Assembly: GCA_019787685.1 (NCBI GenBank)
Contig: JAHNUO010000024.1
Coordinates: 186,001-250,000, forward strand
DNA length: 64,000 nucleotides
Direction of reading: 5' to 3'
Source: Chiua virens
Lineage: Eukaryota > Basidiomycota > Agaricomycetes > Boletales > Boletaceae
The position numbers and the translations under genes were made by a program. Below are positions 11,532 through 23,948 of the stretch, in pieces; the stretch's first letter is position 1; every line of letters starts with the position of its first letter. Below the pieces are notes generated by a model. It was not told the DNA's origin and searched no databases. It was given only the letters and a program-made list of their open reading frames with translations.

Positions 11532-12374
11532 TAAATGATGCGCAGCTGCAGGAATTGGAAAAGAGAAAGCTTGACCTTCATTTTGTGAGTCTTGGATTTA
11601 CCGCAACTTGTCCCGGTCATTGCTGATAATAGGCTCACCTTAGCATTTCATTCGCCTCTGGAAATGGGTCCAATACGGTCACCAAAACTTTGGTCTGGAT
11701 TTTGATATCCAAGTTGTCGAACCTGCTGAAGAATGAAGGGTGTACCTTAGACTGTCAGGCTATATTTTTTGTGAAGTACTGTTGTCCCTAGCGAAAATGT
11801 CTTCCTTCAGCTGTCAGAAACAAGACGTCGGGAGACAGAACCCCAGTAATCACTCAAGAAATGCATTCAAAAAGCTAAGTACAATGAAGTACATATAGGA
11901 TATGCTTCAAGGAGGCCCAGGAGGCCCTGGTGCTGGTGGTAGCATCAGAAGGGCTTCCCAAAGATCATAGCCTCCCACTTCTGGGATAATTTCATGCAAG
12001 TGGGGGTCAGTGACTGCACCACCATACAAATTATGTGGGTCTTGATACCATCCCTTGGGATTGGCCACATCTCCACGCGAAGGGGCACATAGAGTTGCAC
12101 GGCCATATGGATCATGATTGGGGTGCAAGCTTTTGTGTCATTGTTGGTAAGGCTGGTCGAAGTAGCTGACCGCATAGCGAGAGTCAACCAATGCACGCAT
12201 TGGTTGACCATATGTGGACGGTGGGAAATATGGTAATGGAGGATGGTCCTGCAGATAACCCATTGGTCAAGGAGGCACTGGAGGTCAGGTGGAGACCTCT
12301 ATGGGCACAGGCAATGGCAATGCCCCATTCTGGGGTGGCAGAGGTGACAGCGTGACGAGATGAAGTTGAGAGGG

Positions 12375-12625
12375 GGGGGTGCAGGAAGGGCAGGAACAAC
12401 CGGCAGTGAGCCCTCAGATGGTGCCACAGATGCAGTAGGAGCTGGTGATGCCCGAGAGGGAGCAAGAGTGGGGGGTGCGACAAGATGAAGCTGAGTAGGG
12501 GGGGTGCAGGAAGAGCAGGAACAACTGGCAGAGGGCCCTCGGATAGCGCCACAGACACAATGGGGATTGGTGACACCGGAGAGGGAGTAAGAGTAGGGGC
12601 TGGTGATGAGTGTGCCTCGTTGGAT
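12375..12625. repeat. two-copy tandem repeat, about 126 bp
   Basis: Two adjacent blocks each start with a run of G followed by TGCAGGAAG.GCAGGAACAAC (about 12380 and 12506) and continue with similar CCACAGA and GAGAGGGAG segments. They lie in the C-terminal coding exon of the minus-strand gene and give a duplicated Pro/Leu/His-rich peptide. Confidence 0.6.
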
Positions 12626-15575
12626 TGGGGAAGTTGTAAATGTTGGGGTGAGGGTGAATCAGGGACATTCACCTCTGTCGTGCCCTTGAAATTTTGGTGA
12701 AGTGCTGCTATCACAGCTGCCTGAGTAACCTTGTCAGCAATCCCACTGCTTTGGAACAAATTATTGTCATTCGAAACCATGTTTTTCTTGACCAAGCGAG
12801 GTTTTGGGTGTCCTGAAAAACACTAAGCAAATGATGACAACATAATCAAAGATGAAACAATCTGACCTTCGGGAGGTTCCACGGCTTTGTTGATGTCTGA
12901 CATGAATGCATCAGTGAAGTTGAACATGGGAAAGCAATTACTTATGTCCTTCAGCAGCACTCTCATCTTCCAAAGAGATGACCATATTGGTACTCTTGAA
13001 TTTTGTGGTAGCACCTCCACCACCTCATTGAGTACCTTGCACCTTAGTGGCGTGCTTCGTTCTGCCACATTTTGTGGCTTCTTGGTGTCAGCAAGACTTG
13101 ACATCCCTTGGTAGTGCTGGCTCACTATCAGAACTGATGGAAAGTTGGGTCGCTCCACAGGGCTTCTTCAGGCGATGTGAGAATGCTTCAGAAGCTGCCT
13201 CAAACTCTGAGTCAGACACAGGAACCTTCTCCGATCGTGCATGCTTGGCATGCTTGATTGCAATGCCATTCATCCTGCGGTGTCTTGGCCCCCTTCTCTC
13301 CACTTCAGATTCCGAATCAGATGCCAAAGCTGTCTCCGATTGAGAATGCTTGCTGTGTGTGGTGGCAATACCACTCGTGCCGAGGCGCCAGGGCCCACCT
13401 CTCTTACATTTCCAGTCTACAAACATCTGTTTGGCATGGGAGTGACGTGATGAAGGAGGTAGAGTCTCCTCAATGACCACTGGAGCAACACCGGCAAGGA
13501 GATTGGCTGCAGAAGATATGAGCATACGCTGTTCAAGCAGGTCACATAATAACATCACTTTCTGATTTCTCGGGCACCTTTAATGTGTTTGACCTTCAGC
13601 GTGCCCGCCTGGATCGCACATATCAAACACTTCATCTCGGAAAGCTTCAGATCACTTATTCCTTTAGTCCGTTTGCTGCGGCATTCCCCAGGCATCAGTG
13701 TATCAAATGGGTAACCTTCTATAATGAAACCGCTGTTTGCCAAAAGAGGGAGTAGCACCTTCCATGGGAAATTTTTTCCTCCAAGCCTCGATACATCCGC
13801 CCCTGCGGCTGCTGACGATGATCATTGAGGCTGATTGAATGAAATAATGATAATGAATCATACTCACATATTAATTCAAGGAGATGTTTCTTCAAAGCAT
13901 TCTTTTGGGCCTCATAGGAGGCTTCAACAGTGGCTGAGGTTCCGATGTCGCAGCTAGAGGACTTGGCACAGGGATCGATACGAACTTTCATTTGGTCATC
14001 ATCATGGTCGTCACTGGTATTGTCGCCCTCCCCAAATGCTTTGGCAACAGTGTCCAGGGACGCCATATGACTATGACAGTTGATTCAAATCAAATGACTG
14101 CAACGAAGTCAAAACTCACAAAACGTGGGCCTTGAGATGACCAATGATTGTGTCCTCATCTGCCTTACAATGGGTCGGCCAAAACTACACATCCGATATT
14201 AGTGCACATGCTATGCTTGGAGAATACAGATAAAACAACCTCTGTGGCTCCTTTAGTCGCATATGCATGACCAAAAGAATTATCTTCATTGACAATATTC
14301 CCACACATGACCAGGACACTCTGGAAACCGTACTTCTCGGCTGCCATGTCCATCTTAGGAACGAAATATGAGAATCAGGAACACACAGCATTAATAGACT
14401 TACCATGTTGCAAATCTTATGTTGAATGTTGCCGAAAACTCGGCCCTGCTGAGCAAGTGTCTGCTCTGACGTCTTCATAACTTCAGATATCTTGAATACA
14501 TCCAGGGTCTCCTTCCAATCCTCGCCCTGATCTGAAACAAAATGTTTGTAGCAGCGACTCATCATGGTGGGTGTGGCTGGAATCATAGCTTAAGAGCGTA
14601 TCTAGACAGGTCAAGTGAGTAAACCATACCTGGCTCATCCAAAGCAATGCCCGCTCAGCAACGTTCAGCGGCCTTGTTGGCCTTCCAGAAAGCCTGGTAT
14701 TTGTTCCAATAATTTGAATTCACGGTCACATGATCCTGATCTTGATGCCATGTTTCGGCAACTTGCTGTGCTGTCAGCGACGTCTCCTCAGCAACCCTCT
14801 TGAGGATGACTTCCATTTCATCATACCCTTTTTGGAGGAGTTGGGGAACCCGAATAGATCTTCACCCACCAGTTGGAGTGCAGGGCAACAGTGATTCCGA
14901 GGGGGGACGTGGCTTATCCTGGTCATCTGGGTTGCCAGTATGCACATTGTGGTCAGCAATGGTGGGTGGCGCAGGGTCTGATGTGTGAGAAACAAGCGGA
15001 GTTGGAGGAATAACATTCATTGTAGGCATAGGGCGAACCATGATGGTAGTGTCATCATCAACAACCTGATGGTGGCAAGGATGGGGGTTCAAGGGCAGTC
15101 GAGGATGCAGACCAATTGGTGGTGGAGGTCCAGGTTCTGGAAAGGAAAACTGACTGGGAGGTGATGCCGCACGGGAAACAGGTACACCAATAGGAGGGGG
15201 GACCGATGGTGCTCTCAATAGGGGCAAAGATGGCTCTCTTGAGGGAATAACTGACTCGGAGGATGGTCTCGAAGGAACCAAGCTTGTTGTGAGGGTTTTG
15301 ACAGGAAATGGATATGTAGGTTCTTGGAGGGGTGGCGCAGACGGTATGTGAACCATGTAACAATGGTCACTGCTTGATGCTGGAGGACCCAGGGGTGGAG
15401 TACTGGAAGGGCGAGATGGCTCAAACCCATGGTGTAGAGCTTGAGTTGGAACTGCCATCACATGGTGGACTCATGGACCTGCGGGATGAGCGGTGGATGA
15501 AATGGTCAGAAGAGAGCATTTCGAACTCTCTCGAGCAGGAAGGTCTTCTTTTCTATGCCGACTGGGAGTGTCTGG

Positions 15576-15994
15576 TGTTACAATATCAACTTTTCCTCCC
15601 TTAATGGATTCTACATTCAATCTATTCTAAAGATAACGCCTCATGTCAAGGCTGTCCAAAGGATCATATCCTATTGGCTGCCACATAATCACACACATAC
15701 ACTTCTATCTATTCATTTCCCTTATCACTGACTCATCACAGCAGTGCAAGGCTATGCTCTTATCTATGACTCATATACATTCACACCTTATCATCCAATA
15801 GGATACAGTATGCTTATCTACGTAGTTCATACTCAGATTAGAACTCCAACATCCATGTAGTATATAAACCCCATGAATTACAGCCAGAGAGCTCTAACAA
15901 AGTTCTCTTGGAGTTTTCGCCTCTTCACTGGACTGAACCCCCTCTTCACCAACCACTACTACTTTAACAGTCTAGGTTGTTCTAGGTTGTTTCA
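15576..15994 (+). mobile_element. solo LTR, family V
   Basis: This 419-bp LTR starts TGTTACAATATC and ends GGTTGTTTCA. It is flanked by a perfect 5-bp target duplication TCTGG (15571-15575 and 15995-15999). A TATATAAACC box sits near 15861. The same LTR is found at 39731-40161 and 51460-51889. It interrupts the first exon of the minus-strand gene 11907-16200. No internal retrotransposon sequence remains, as expected after LTR-LTR recombination. Confidence 0.92.
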
Positions 15995-16200
15995 TCTGGA
16001 GGATCAGCCAGATGAGCGTTGGGCTCAATATCCATCTGGGCACGCCGGTTCGAGGCTCCATGGACGATATCACTGTCCCGAGCTGTGGGCTTCAACCTGG
16101 TATGCAACCTACTTGGAGTTTGGATTACAGGACTAGCGCTACGGTGACCTCCACTAATTTGTTTAACAACGTAGTTGTCCGGAAGAAATTCTGAAGACAT

Positions 16201-17351
16201 TTCTGTGGATCACATTGATCAGTAGGCATGTATGACAAAAGAGATTGCTCACCAAATATGAAGAACAAGCAAAGAACAATTCAAAGGTGCACCTTGTTCC
16301 TGAGAAAGATATGGAGGGAGTGGGAGAGGGCGATGAGGCAAGAAAGGGTGATGAAGGCATTTTTAAGTTGTTGCCTGAGATCTGAGCATGTGATTCAATA
16401 TAATATAGATGCATATGAGATTCTACAAAGAGCCAGAAATATGTTGAAGGATCGTCGGAACTAACTTAGATAGATGTTGCTACTCGACAAGGGTGAGGCC
16501 AAGCTTCAAAGGCTGTAGTGGAGGAGTCAAATGGGTTACATAATAGTACAAGTAGCCAATCAGGTGACGAATAACGGTCCTACTGAAGCTACTGAACTCG
16601 TGAAAATACCATGATTGTAGTTCATGTCCGAGGCAGATGTGTGTGTGTAGGGAGTAGAATATTAGTCTGACATTGATGGGATGATTGAATCTATTGGAAT
16701 GAACAAGTGGGTCAGTCAAAAACCAAGTTATGCATATGGGACTCTTACTACTAGTAGTACAGACTCGGATGATCCATATTGATCATACTCAAGCTTAGTT
16801 AGACTTACGTTTTACAGTGGGTTGACTAGCCAAGTAGTTGACTCTGGCAAACAAACACACATCGTCAGATTGGTGATGGCGAGTGTACAATGAATCCGAG
16901 AGTCGATTCATTCAAGTTTCACTTGCAAGATCTTTCTGACATTCGCTCACCTGGCCCATTGAGCAATTATTGAATTTCAGGGACACATGCCACTCACGCT
17001 GTGCAAAATCATCGAGTCACATCACAAGACTTGTTTGTGTCTAGTATTCAAGGAGGCCTTACTAAGAAGTGCCACTACGTTAGATGAGACCAAAGTGCTT
17101 CTGTGGCATAGCGACCCTCCGTATCATATGGAAGGAAATAGAACTTGGTTGGCATTTTGATGGGTCAAAGGTTATGGTGTGAGTGAGAGGCTAAGCGCCT
17201 GTGAGCTGATAGTTCTCTTTATGCAAGTATTAGGAATTACATTGTGAGGCATAAGGAAATGGTGGATTCCCTTTTACACAGCAAGTATATGTTGTTCACT
17301 CTTGACACACTGAGATAGAGACTCTGCAAGGGAGAAAAACCCTCACAAATT
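16201..17351. other. spacer between the KDZ-Ulp1 gene and the downstream gene
   Basis: Short frames on both strands here show no recognisable motif. The segment lies between the stop of the KDZ-Ulp1 gene and the start of the next minus-strand gene, so it would contain that gene's promoter. Confidence 0.4.
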
Positions 17352-20300
17352 TTAGCTAGTTGGGCTAGACAGAACGTTCATGTACAGATAGTGACGGAAT
17401 AATGGGAGGTCCTTTTCACTCAAACCAGTGACATCAAAGCCTCGAATAGTAGTGGCGACTGTGGCAAGAACCCACACTCCACAATCATAGCCGTTGGTTT
17501 GCAAGGTCTCAACCTGGCGTGTGATTAGTGGTCAAAATAGTTCCATAGCATGGATCGCTCACAACTAGGGGGCGTGCAATCCATTCTGCTGATACGTCAG
17601 CATGCATCACATGGTCATGCTGACAAGCAATGTGTTGAAGTCGGGCTAAGAGTTTCATTACATCCTAACAAAGTAAGTAAACAGACAATCCCAAGGACAT
17701 GCAATAAATACCTGAACATTAGCTCGCCATCTGCGCCATTCCCCGAGGCTGTCAAAGAGCAATAATTCCTTGTGAGGAAGGTGGGCGACGCAAAGGACCC
17801 AATGGCCACCTGCATCAGAGTGATGGATTGGAATAATCCATATGTCTTTGCACCAGAAGGAATTATGCTTCATTGTGTGCCACAAGCAGTCATCTGAGGC
17901 ATTATACCAGATGCAGATCAGATCATGAGTAGAGAAAATGGTGAATTGATGAGCATTTGAAGGTTTGATGGACGAAAAAAGAAGAGGAATGCATCCATTG
18001 ATGCAAATGTCGTTCAAGCACTCTGTGGGTGATTGGAGGATCTCAATGTCATGAACCTGGAAGAATGTCCCAGAAAAGCCATCTTGAGGTGGGCATGTTT
18101 GACCTGCGAGGACTTCTGGGACATCGGTGGGCTCACTTGATGGCAATGGAGTCATGTCAACAGACATGTTCTGGTCAAAGTTATCAATCAAAGGTTGCCT
18201 GATGTGCTAGTCAACTTACTGAGGGGTATTCCCACACAATCCTTGCACACGGAGTTTTGGCAGGGCCACCATCATGTTCTTTGGGAACTTGGTTGGATGT
18301 CATCCAATCATCGGATACATAATTGGCTAGAGTGGGGTTTGTGGCGTTGGAATTGTCTAAGCTATCTGATGGAGGGTCAGGGAATTCTGTGTCTTCATCC
18401 TGTGCGGCAGGAACAGGCGCCTCTACGGTGATCCACAAGAACAATATCTCAGGAGTCCCACCAGAAAGACAAGTTGCTAGGGATAATGCTTCTTTTCAAC
18501 AGGTTTCGAAGCACAGCACAGAGGCAAGGGGGGTGATCCAACAAGACTTGAGGGCAAGAAGATGGTCGCAACACAGCTTAATTAGACGAACCAATAGGTT
18601 ATCTTGCAATGATTCAGAAATGCTGGAGTGCAACATCTGAAGTTGATAACTTACTGTTGGTAGTACATAGTGAGAGTTCCACAGCTGCCAGTTTGTCACC
18701 ATACCAACGGCATAAATTGTCTGCTTCAGAACCAAGCCGTCGTTGCTCTTCGAGACATTGATCCATTTTAAGCAGACCTTGGATGCCAAGGTGAATGTCA
18801 GAGTCTTCTAACCAGAGAGGTACTTGCCTGGTGGACGGTGTAATCCACACGTCCTCCAAGAGAGATTGGTCTTCGTGAAGCTCCACGAGCTTGGTCAGAA
18901 GAGATTGGGGGAGTGGTATGGCCTACCAGCGATCATAAAGCTTTTCGAGCTGCTCACAATATGAATTGAACTTGCAGATGGTGCTCAGGAGAGCAGGTTG
19001 TCATTTTGTGATGGCTTGACGAGTCTGTTGGTGAAGCTTGGTACCTAGCAAAAATTAACTTCAGCGGAATGCCACAGGGAAACTCTTCACCAAGGGGTTC
19101 CTGACCACCTCCAACAGCCTGATCTAATTTATCCCATTCAAAAAACGAAGCTATGGCATGCTTGTGGATATTGATCTTCAGATCACAAGCTACAATGAGT
19201 ATGCGAATAAACTCGAAATCGACGTCTTCAAGGGCAGGAAATCAGTCATGAACATTGAGTGAAGCATAGAGGCCATCGACTTTGCCCATCAGGCATTCAT
19301 GGGTTCATTCCAAGCCTTCAAGAGCAGTCAGTGCTTCATCAGCATTACCTTCAGAGTCGTGCTCGATCACACTTCGAGCTTTCTGGAGGGCTCTTTCAGT
19401 AGAATCAAGATCGGACTGTAATGAAATTACAGTGTCAAGTTGTTTCTTTAGGCATTGCGGGGCATCTGAAGATAACTTCATGACATGTTACAAGCATAGA
19501 TTGGCTGCTGGACATACATGCGTGAACAAAGAGCTGCAAGTCCTTCTGTAAAGCCCATTGGCATCTCAACTCCTCTATGGAGTAGCCTGATTGGTTGACC
19601 TGTTCCTCGGCAGCTCCTCCTTGTTCCTGGATGCCGCATTTGAGTCACCGTTTAATCCAGTCACCGAGATCAACTTGCATCTCATGACCAACTGCAGCCA
19701 CATGATGGTCAATCAGCCATATTCGATGCTTCCTCTATAGAATGGTCAATGAAGTGCATTTCAGGAACAGTGGCAAATAACTTACTGAAGAAGGTCGCTC
19801 AACACCTATCAGTTTAATGAATCTTGACCACAAACATTCTGTGCCTTTGCCATTAGACAGTCTGAGCCCAGTCACCAAACGAGGATTGTAGACCAGTTGG
19901 CAAGTCCACTGGTGACCATATGCATGCATGGCGCTCGTTGCAAAATGCAGCCATTCAGTAATATTGTCATCGAGAATGTTGTGCTATGAGCTGGTGAGAT
20001 AGACGGAAAATGACTCCGCAAGTTGATTTACCTTCAACAAGGTCCGTGCCAAAACGCAACCTATGTCGTAAATACGACAACAGTTGCAGTTTCCAGAAGA
20101 AGCAAAAAGAGGTGGCTGATAAGAGCAACAGCGTATTTCTGCTGTTTGCCAGGAGAATCTATGTTTGCAAAGAAAAGGGGTATGTCATGGCAACAGATCA
20201 AACCCATGATTCCAGTGTCATCATAGATGTCAGCGGCAGTCTTCTGCTTGTTCCCATCAGTGGCGATATATGACTCTTCACATTCATTCATGGCTTCATC

Positions 20301-21560
20301 CAGAACAGGAGAGCGATGTGCCTGTTGAGCTGGCTTTTTCCATTGCTCTTGATACAATCACTGATAGCGTCAACAAATGTCTTCGGAAGGAAGTATGAAG
20401 GATTGTAAAAAGAAGGACTGTCCCCAGCACTACGATGGTGTTGGTGATGGAAGTTCCCGTCGGTTGCCACGTGTATGTCTCTGCCATCACCGAGGGATTT
20501 ACTGAACTTGATAGAGCCAAAACACGCTGGACATCACTGGATGAGGATTTGGGCACATGACGATGGTGGGTTTAGTGCCGATGAGGTGCTTGCAAGGTTG
20601 GCAGGAGGGAGAGTCGAGCATCTGATTGTATCACGACTACTTTGGATGATATTGTCGATCCTCTTCTCCACTTCAATGATAAGGATGTCGAACCATTGAA
20701 CTGCAGCCCCCAAGCTGTGGTGAAATGGATCTATTACAGGTTGTCCCTTCACAAGACAATATCAGACATGTAACTGAGTCCTGGCCATCACTCACCTCTG
20801 TGTTGACAAAATTGAAACCTCGCTGTGTATAATGTGTATGAAGCACAGACGCCAAAGTGTTGATATGTAGCATCACAAGAGCGCTCAAAGAGAGCACGAT
20901 AGAGTGCAAGGAGATCCATAGATATTGCCATCCGCGGTTGAGATGGCACAGACGGGAAAAGCCCAAAATCTAGGAGAACTTTGCTGAGAGATGAACATTT
21001 GCAACTGCCGACATCAACAAAGGTAAAATCTGATGAAACTGAATGTCATGTTGGCACACACATGAAACGTGTGTAAACTTACGATCAAACATCAGGCATA
21101 GAATCTTTGTATGCTTCAGTCCACAGTCTGTAGTGTGACAGAGTGAAATGCGATCCAGGATGGTTCCAAGAGGCTTGCCAAGAGTGCATGCCATGTATTG
21201 AAGATACGGTTCAACTAGTGTCGGCAGGAGCGCTTTCCAGTTGGCATACTGATGTTGCATGGCGGCGGCATAATTACATTGTGGATACTTGAGAGGAATA
21301 CTGGGGAGTGGTTGAGGAGCATGTTTGACGATAGTCTCAAAAGGATCGTCCTCAATCATAAATGAGGGTCCATCCACTTCAATATCCATGGGGGAATCAT
21401 CAAGAATCTCACCATTCAGGTTGTCAACACTGTTTTGAAAGGGCGAAGTAGGTATTGGTTGGGGGGAAACCACATGTGACGAGCGATTGAGCAGCTCTGC
21501 CAAGTGGGCAAGACTCTTTTGATGTCGGGCTAATTGACCTGGAATAGAGACCAGTTGGGA
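17352..21560 (-). pseudogene. KDZ transposase fused to a Ulp1-type protease
   Basis: This is a large minus-strand gene in Agaricomycete KDZ (Kyakuja-Dileera-Zisupton) style, now broken by frameshifts and stops. In order: an N-terminal block LPTLVEPYLQYMACTLGKPL (about 21220-21160); DGNFHHQHHRSAG (about 20450); the catalytic block YDDTGIMGLICCHDIPLFFA (about 20215-20160) with IDSPGKQQKYAVALI; YDIGCVLARTLL (about 20065); and SNGKGTECLWSRFIKLIGVE (about 19855-19800). The three expected acidic residues of the RNase-H fold are all visible. A helical region (WLEDSDIHLGIQGLLKMDQC) leads to a C-terminal cysteine protease of the Ulp1/C48 type: LNDICINGC, WIIPIHHSDAGGHWVLCVAH, LLLFDSL and LQTNGYDCGVWVLAT supply His, Asp, Gln and Cys. 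The frame ends PLFRHYLYMNVLSS and stops at 17352. The start is not resolved, and an acceptor near 21540 implies at least one upstream exon. Ulp1 proteases cleave SUMO-type conjugates. The role in transposition is unknown. Confidence 0.82.
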
Positions 21561-22261
21561 GGTTTGGCACTTGTCTCAGGGTTGTTTGGGGCTTGAGAAA
21601 TGGTGGCCAAGGCCAGACGTTGCCAGTTGCACTCTTTGAGTGCCAGGACAAGGGGGCATGGGTAGAACAAAACAGTAGATTGGTTGAACACGTTGAAAGA
21701 AGCATTGTTGAGTCAATGTTGGCATGGAGTATTGGTGCCATCCACCGAGGTCACTGAGGTAATGGCATAGATGTTGTGGGGAGGTTCACAAGGTTGCATT
21801 GCAGTAATCACCCAATGTGATGGTTGTGGGGAGGTTTGTGAGGACTCACGCCAGAGTTCCAGAGGCATGGGAGGGCATATGGTTACTTTCTGAATAAAGT
21901 TATTTTTAGAACCTCCAGGAAGTTCGGCCTTAGAGGATAATTACAGTCAACATAGAAAACCAGCCTCTTAGGTCTCTATTGGTACCAAGAAAGTGCTGCC
22001 TAAAGTGCAACTACCACAATTGCAGTAGTATACAAGAAATGCGCCAATGCCTTGCCAGTATGTATATTCCATGGTAATAATGTAAATTATTCTTGTAGTA
22101 TGGCAACGATCCTATACATTTGTGTAACCCCTTATCGGACCTCAGTCAGATCTGCAATGTTGTATGATATTGATTACATAAGCAATTCCCAGCAAGTTAG
22201 ATACAATGGTAGGGTATTGGTCGTGATATAGGTGGCTGCTCTGACATTGACTTGAGTGCGC
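21561..22261. other. no gene recognised
   Basis: This segment may hold the 5' exon and promoter of the KDZ gene at its left edge. The rest shows no recognisable coding or repeat structure up to the solo LTR at 22262. The GCGC at 22258-22261 is the target duplication of that LTR. Confidence 0.4.
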
Positions 22262-23614
22262 TGTAGATAAGTAATGATAGGTGATAAGAAGAAAGGTGGG
22301 GCGATAGGTTCGTCCCAAGGGGGGTTATGTTTGAAGGGATGATGGATTCAGGTTTGTCTAAGAGTCCTAGAGGCTGCTGGACAATCTGGAATGAAAAGCG
22401 GTCGATGTAAAAGTATCCGGGTGGAGGCGAGGCGATGAGAGTAGTGATTCGAGTAGATGAGACGCCGAGGAACGATAGGACGAGGTAAAAGAGAAACTAT
22501 CCAGCTCACTCACGCACGGGAGAGTAAACAGGAGATCTCCTGAACGCAGAAAGACCCCCTTTTTTTGTTAGAAACATGGTTTTTATAGTCCTGGGCATAA
22601 CCCAGGACTGTTAAAGGTAATCCGACCCTAAGTAAGTGTACAGGATTGACGTAGGGTGAGTATGGAAAGAAGGGGTGTCAAACCTTGTAGATGACAAAGA
22701 AAGGAAAGGTGTTAGGATAGTAATGACCTTAATAAGGCCAAATCGAGTAGAACAAGTCAAATCGGATGAAGCGGAATACGTACGAAAGAACCGGATTGGA
22801 TTGCGTTGACTCGGATTGGACTCGGATTGGATTCGGATGATCTGTAAACGCTAGGAATGAAACCAGGTGTAACAACCTAGAACAAACGTAGACTATGAGT
22901 TACTTGCGAGTGGTTGTAGTGGTCAGTGTAAGGTTGAATGCAAGTGAGTCTAGCGAGTGAGGCGAGGACTACAGAGGAGATCCGTCTATGAGAGACAATG
23001 GAGGAAAACCAGAGGTGAACTTTGTTAGAGTTCCCTGGTGCTGCATTCAAGTCTTTATATACTAAAAGTACAATCGGAGCTACAATCGGAGTATGAATAC
23101 ATAGATAAGTATGAGTGTCTTGATTGGTAGATAAGGTGAGATAACATGAGGTATATGCATGTATGTGAGTCATAGATAAAGACATGAGGAGACAATGCTG
23201 TAACAATGCGGTATGAGCATGTTATGAGATAAGCATTGCTTTAATAATAGATATGAGTCATAGGGAATCATAGATAAGAGATAACGTGTGAATACACGTG
23301 TGTTGTGCATGGGTTATGACATCGTGTGATAACATGTGTCTAATAATGAATCATAGTGAGTCATAATGAAGTGGCCAATAGGATATGATCCTGAGTATAG
23401 CCTTGGCATGAGGCAATATATGCCGTAATAGATATTGTGTATCTTGTATAGTGGATTGAGAGCGTTGAGTAGGAAGGCGAAAGAATAATGTGAAAACGTG
23501 ATTGTAACACCAGGCTGGCACAAAGTCGATGGCGGATGAGACGGGAGATGATATGACATGATGAAGAGCGAGGAAAATGTATCCTACAACCGTAGGGAGT
23601 ATCTAACTCCTACA
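22262..23614 (-). mobile_element. solo LTR, family W, split by another solo LTR
   Basis: This is a family-W LTR in minus orientation. On the minus strand it starts TGTAGGAGTTAGATACTCCC and ends TTATCTACA. It is flanked by the 4-bp duplication GCGC (22258-22261 and 23615-23618). A second solo LTR (22868-23509, plus its CCAGG duplication) is inserted in it, and without that insert the LTR is about 706 bp. The plus-oriented copy at 38657-39359 aligns along its whole length. A GGACTATAAAA-like promoter box lies near 22590 on the minus strand. Confidence 0.9.
22868..23509 (-). mobile_element. solo LTR, family V2, nested in LTR W
   Basis: This 642-bp LTR in minus orientation has TGTAACAACCTAGAAC at its left edge and GATTGTAACA at its right edge. 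It is flanked by a perfect CCAGG duplication (22863-22867 and 23510-23514). Its ends and an internal segment resemble family V (TCTAGGTTGTT; the block around CAAGGCTAT...GGATCATATCCTATTGG), so it is a longer relative of that family. Confidence 0.9.
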
Positions 23615-23948
23615 GCGCCTTACCTGCTCGACAGCCTCAGTGACACTGATATGTCCTAGGCCCACATGGAAACTGCTTTCACATCCAGAAAGGATCCCAC
23701 AGGGAGTTCTAGCAGTACCGTGAAGCCACTGCCAGCCAGCACAGATTGGGATTCTTGGGAATAGGGCAAAATTCACTCAGGTTGACAGTGGATTTCAGTG
23801 AAATTGCTCAAATTTGCTCGTTAATTAACACAGACTAGAGTGTGGTTAATTAGCGTTGATTTACAATGGTAAATATGAGCTGATGGCCAGTCAGCGTGAA
23901 TTAGCAAGGGTGAATTTAACCCAATTCCAAATTCCTGAAATGCTAGCT
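23615..23948. repeat. AT-rich palindromic stretch, possible small MITE
   Basis: Inside this stretch, 23769-23917 begins AAATTCAC and ends GTGAATTT. Between them lies an imperfect palindrome around GTTAATTAACAC and GTGTGGTTAATTAGC. No target duplication is evident and no other copy lies in the window. The left part (23619-23760) is a short open frame without recognisable motifs. Confidence 0.3.

Larger units (their letters stand above)
9735..11588 (+). pseudogene. unknown gene exons interrupted by Tc1 element M1
   Basis: After a CCGCAG acceptor near 9757 a plus-strand frame reads FYDHECWDFASREEHQEFFF and then GFDERWPM. A short intron (about 9879-9898) leads to an exon that contains the M1 insertion at a TA. 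With M1 and one TA removed, the frame continues as LDIALNDAQLQELEKRKLDL and reaches a GTGAGT donor near 11586. The frame restored across the insertion supports this as real coding sequence. The pattern of aromatic residues before DERWP is reminiscent of short uncharacterised proteins of Agaricomycetes. No function can be given. Confidence 0.35.
11907..16200 (-). pseudogene. uncharacterised Agaricomycete gene, split by a solo LTR
   Basis: A minus-strand gene can be followed from the ATG at 16200 to the TGA just before 11907. The first exon is cut by the solo LTR at 15576-15994, and the frame restores when the LTR and one TCTGG are removed. The N-terminal part is Pro/Ser-rich. A helical segment (ILKRVAEETSLTAQQVAETW) then precedes NYWNKYQAFWKANKAAER. 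Next comes DWKETLDVFKISEVMKTSEQ, and after an intron (about 14403-14352) MAAEKYGFQSVLVMCGNIVN. The last recognisable block is GYPFDTLMPGECRSKRTKGI followed by SDLKLSEMKCL. The C-terminus is low-complexity and ends PPAPGPPGPP. These blocks match an uncharacterised family I have seen in many Agaricomycetes. A TGA after KAAERC and frame breaks near 15480 suggest decay. It lies downstream of the KDZ gene on the same strand. Confidence 0.5.
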
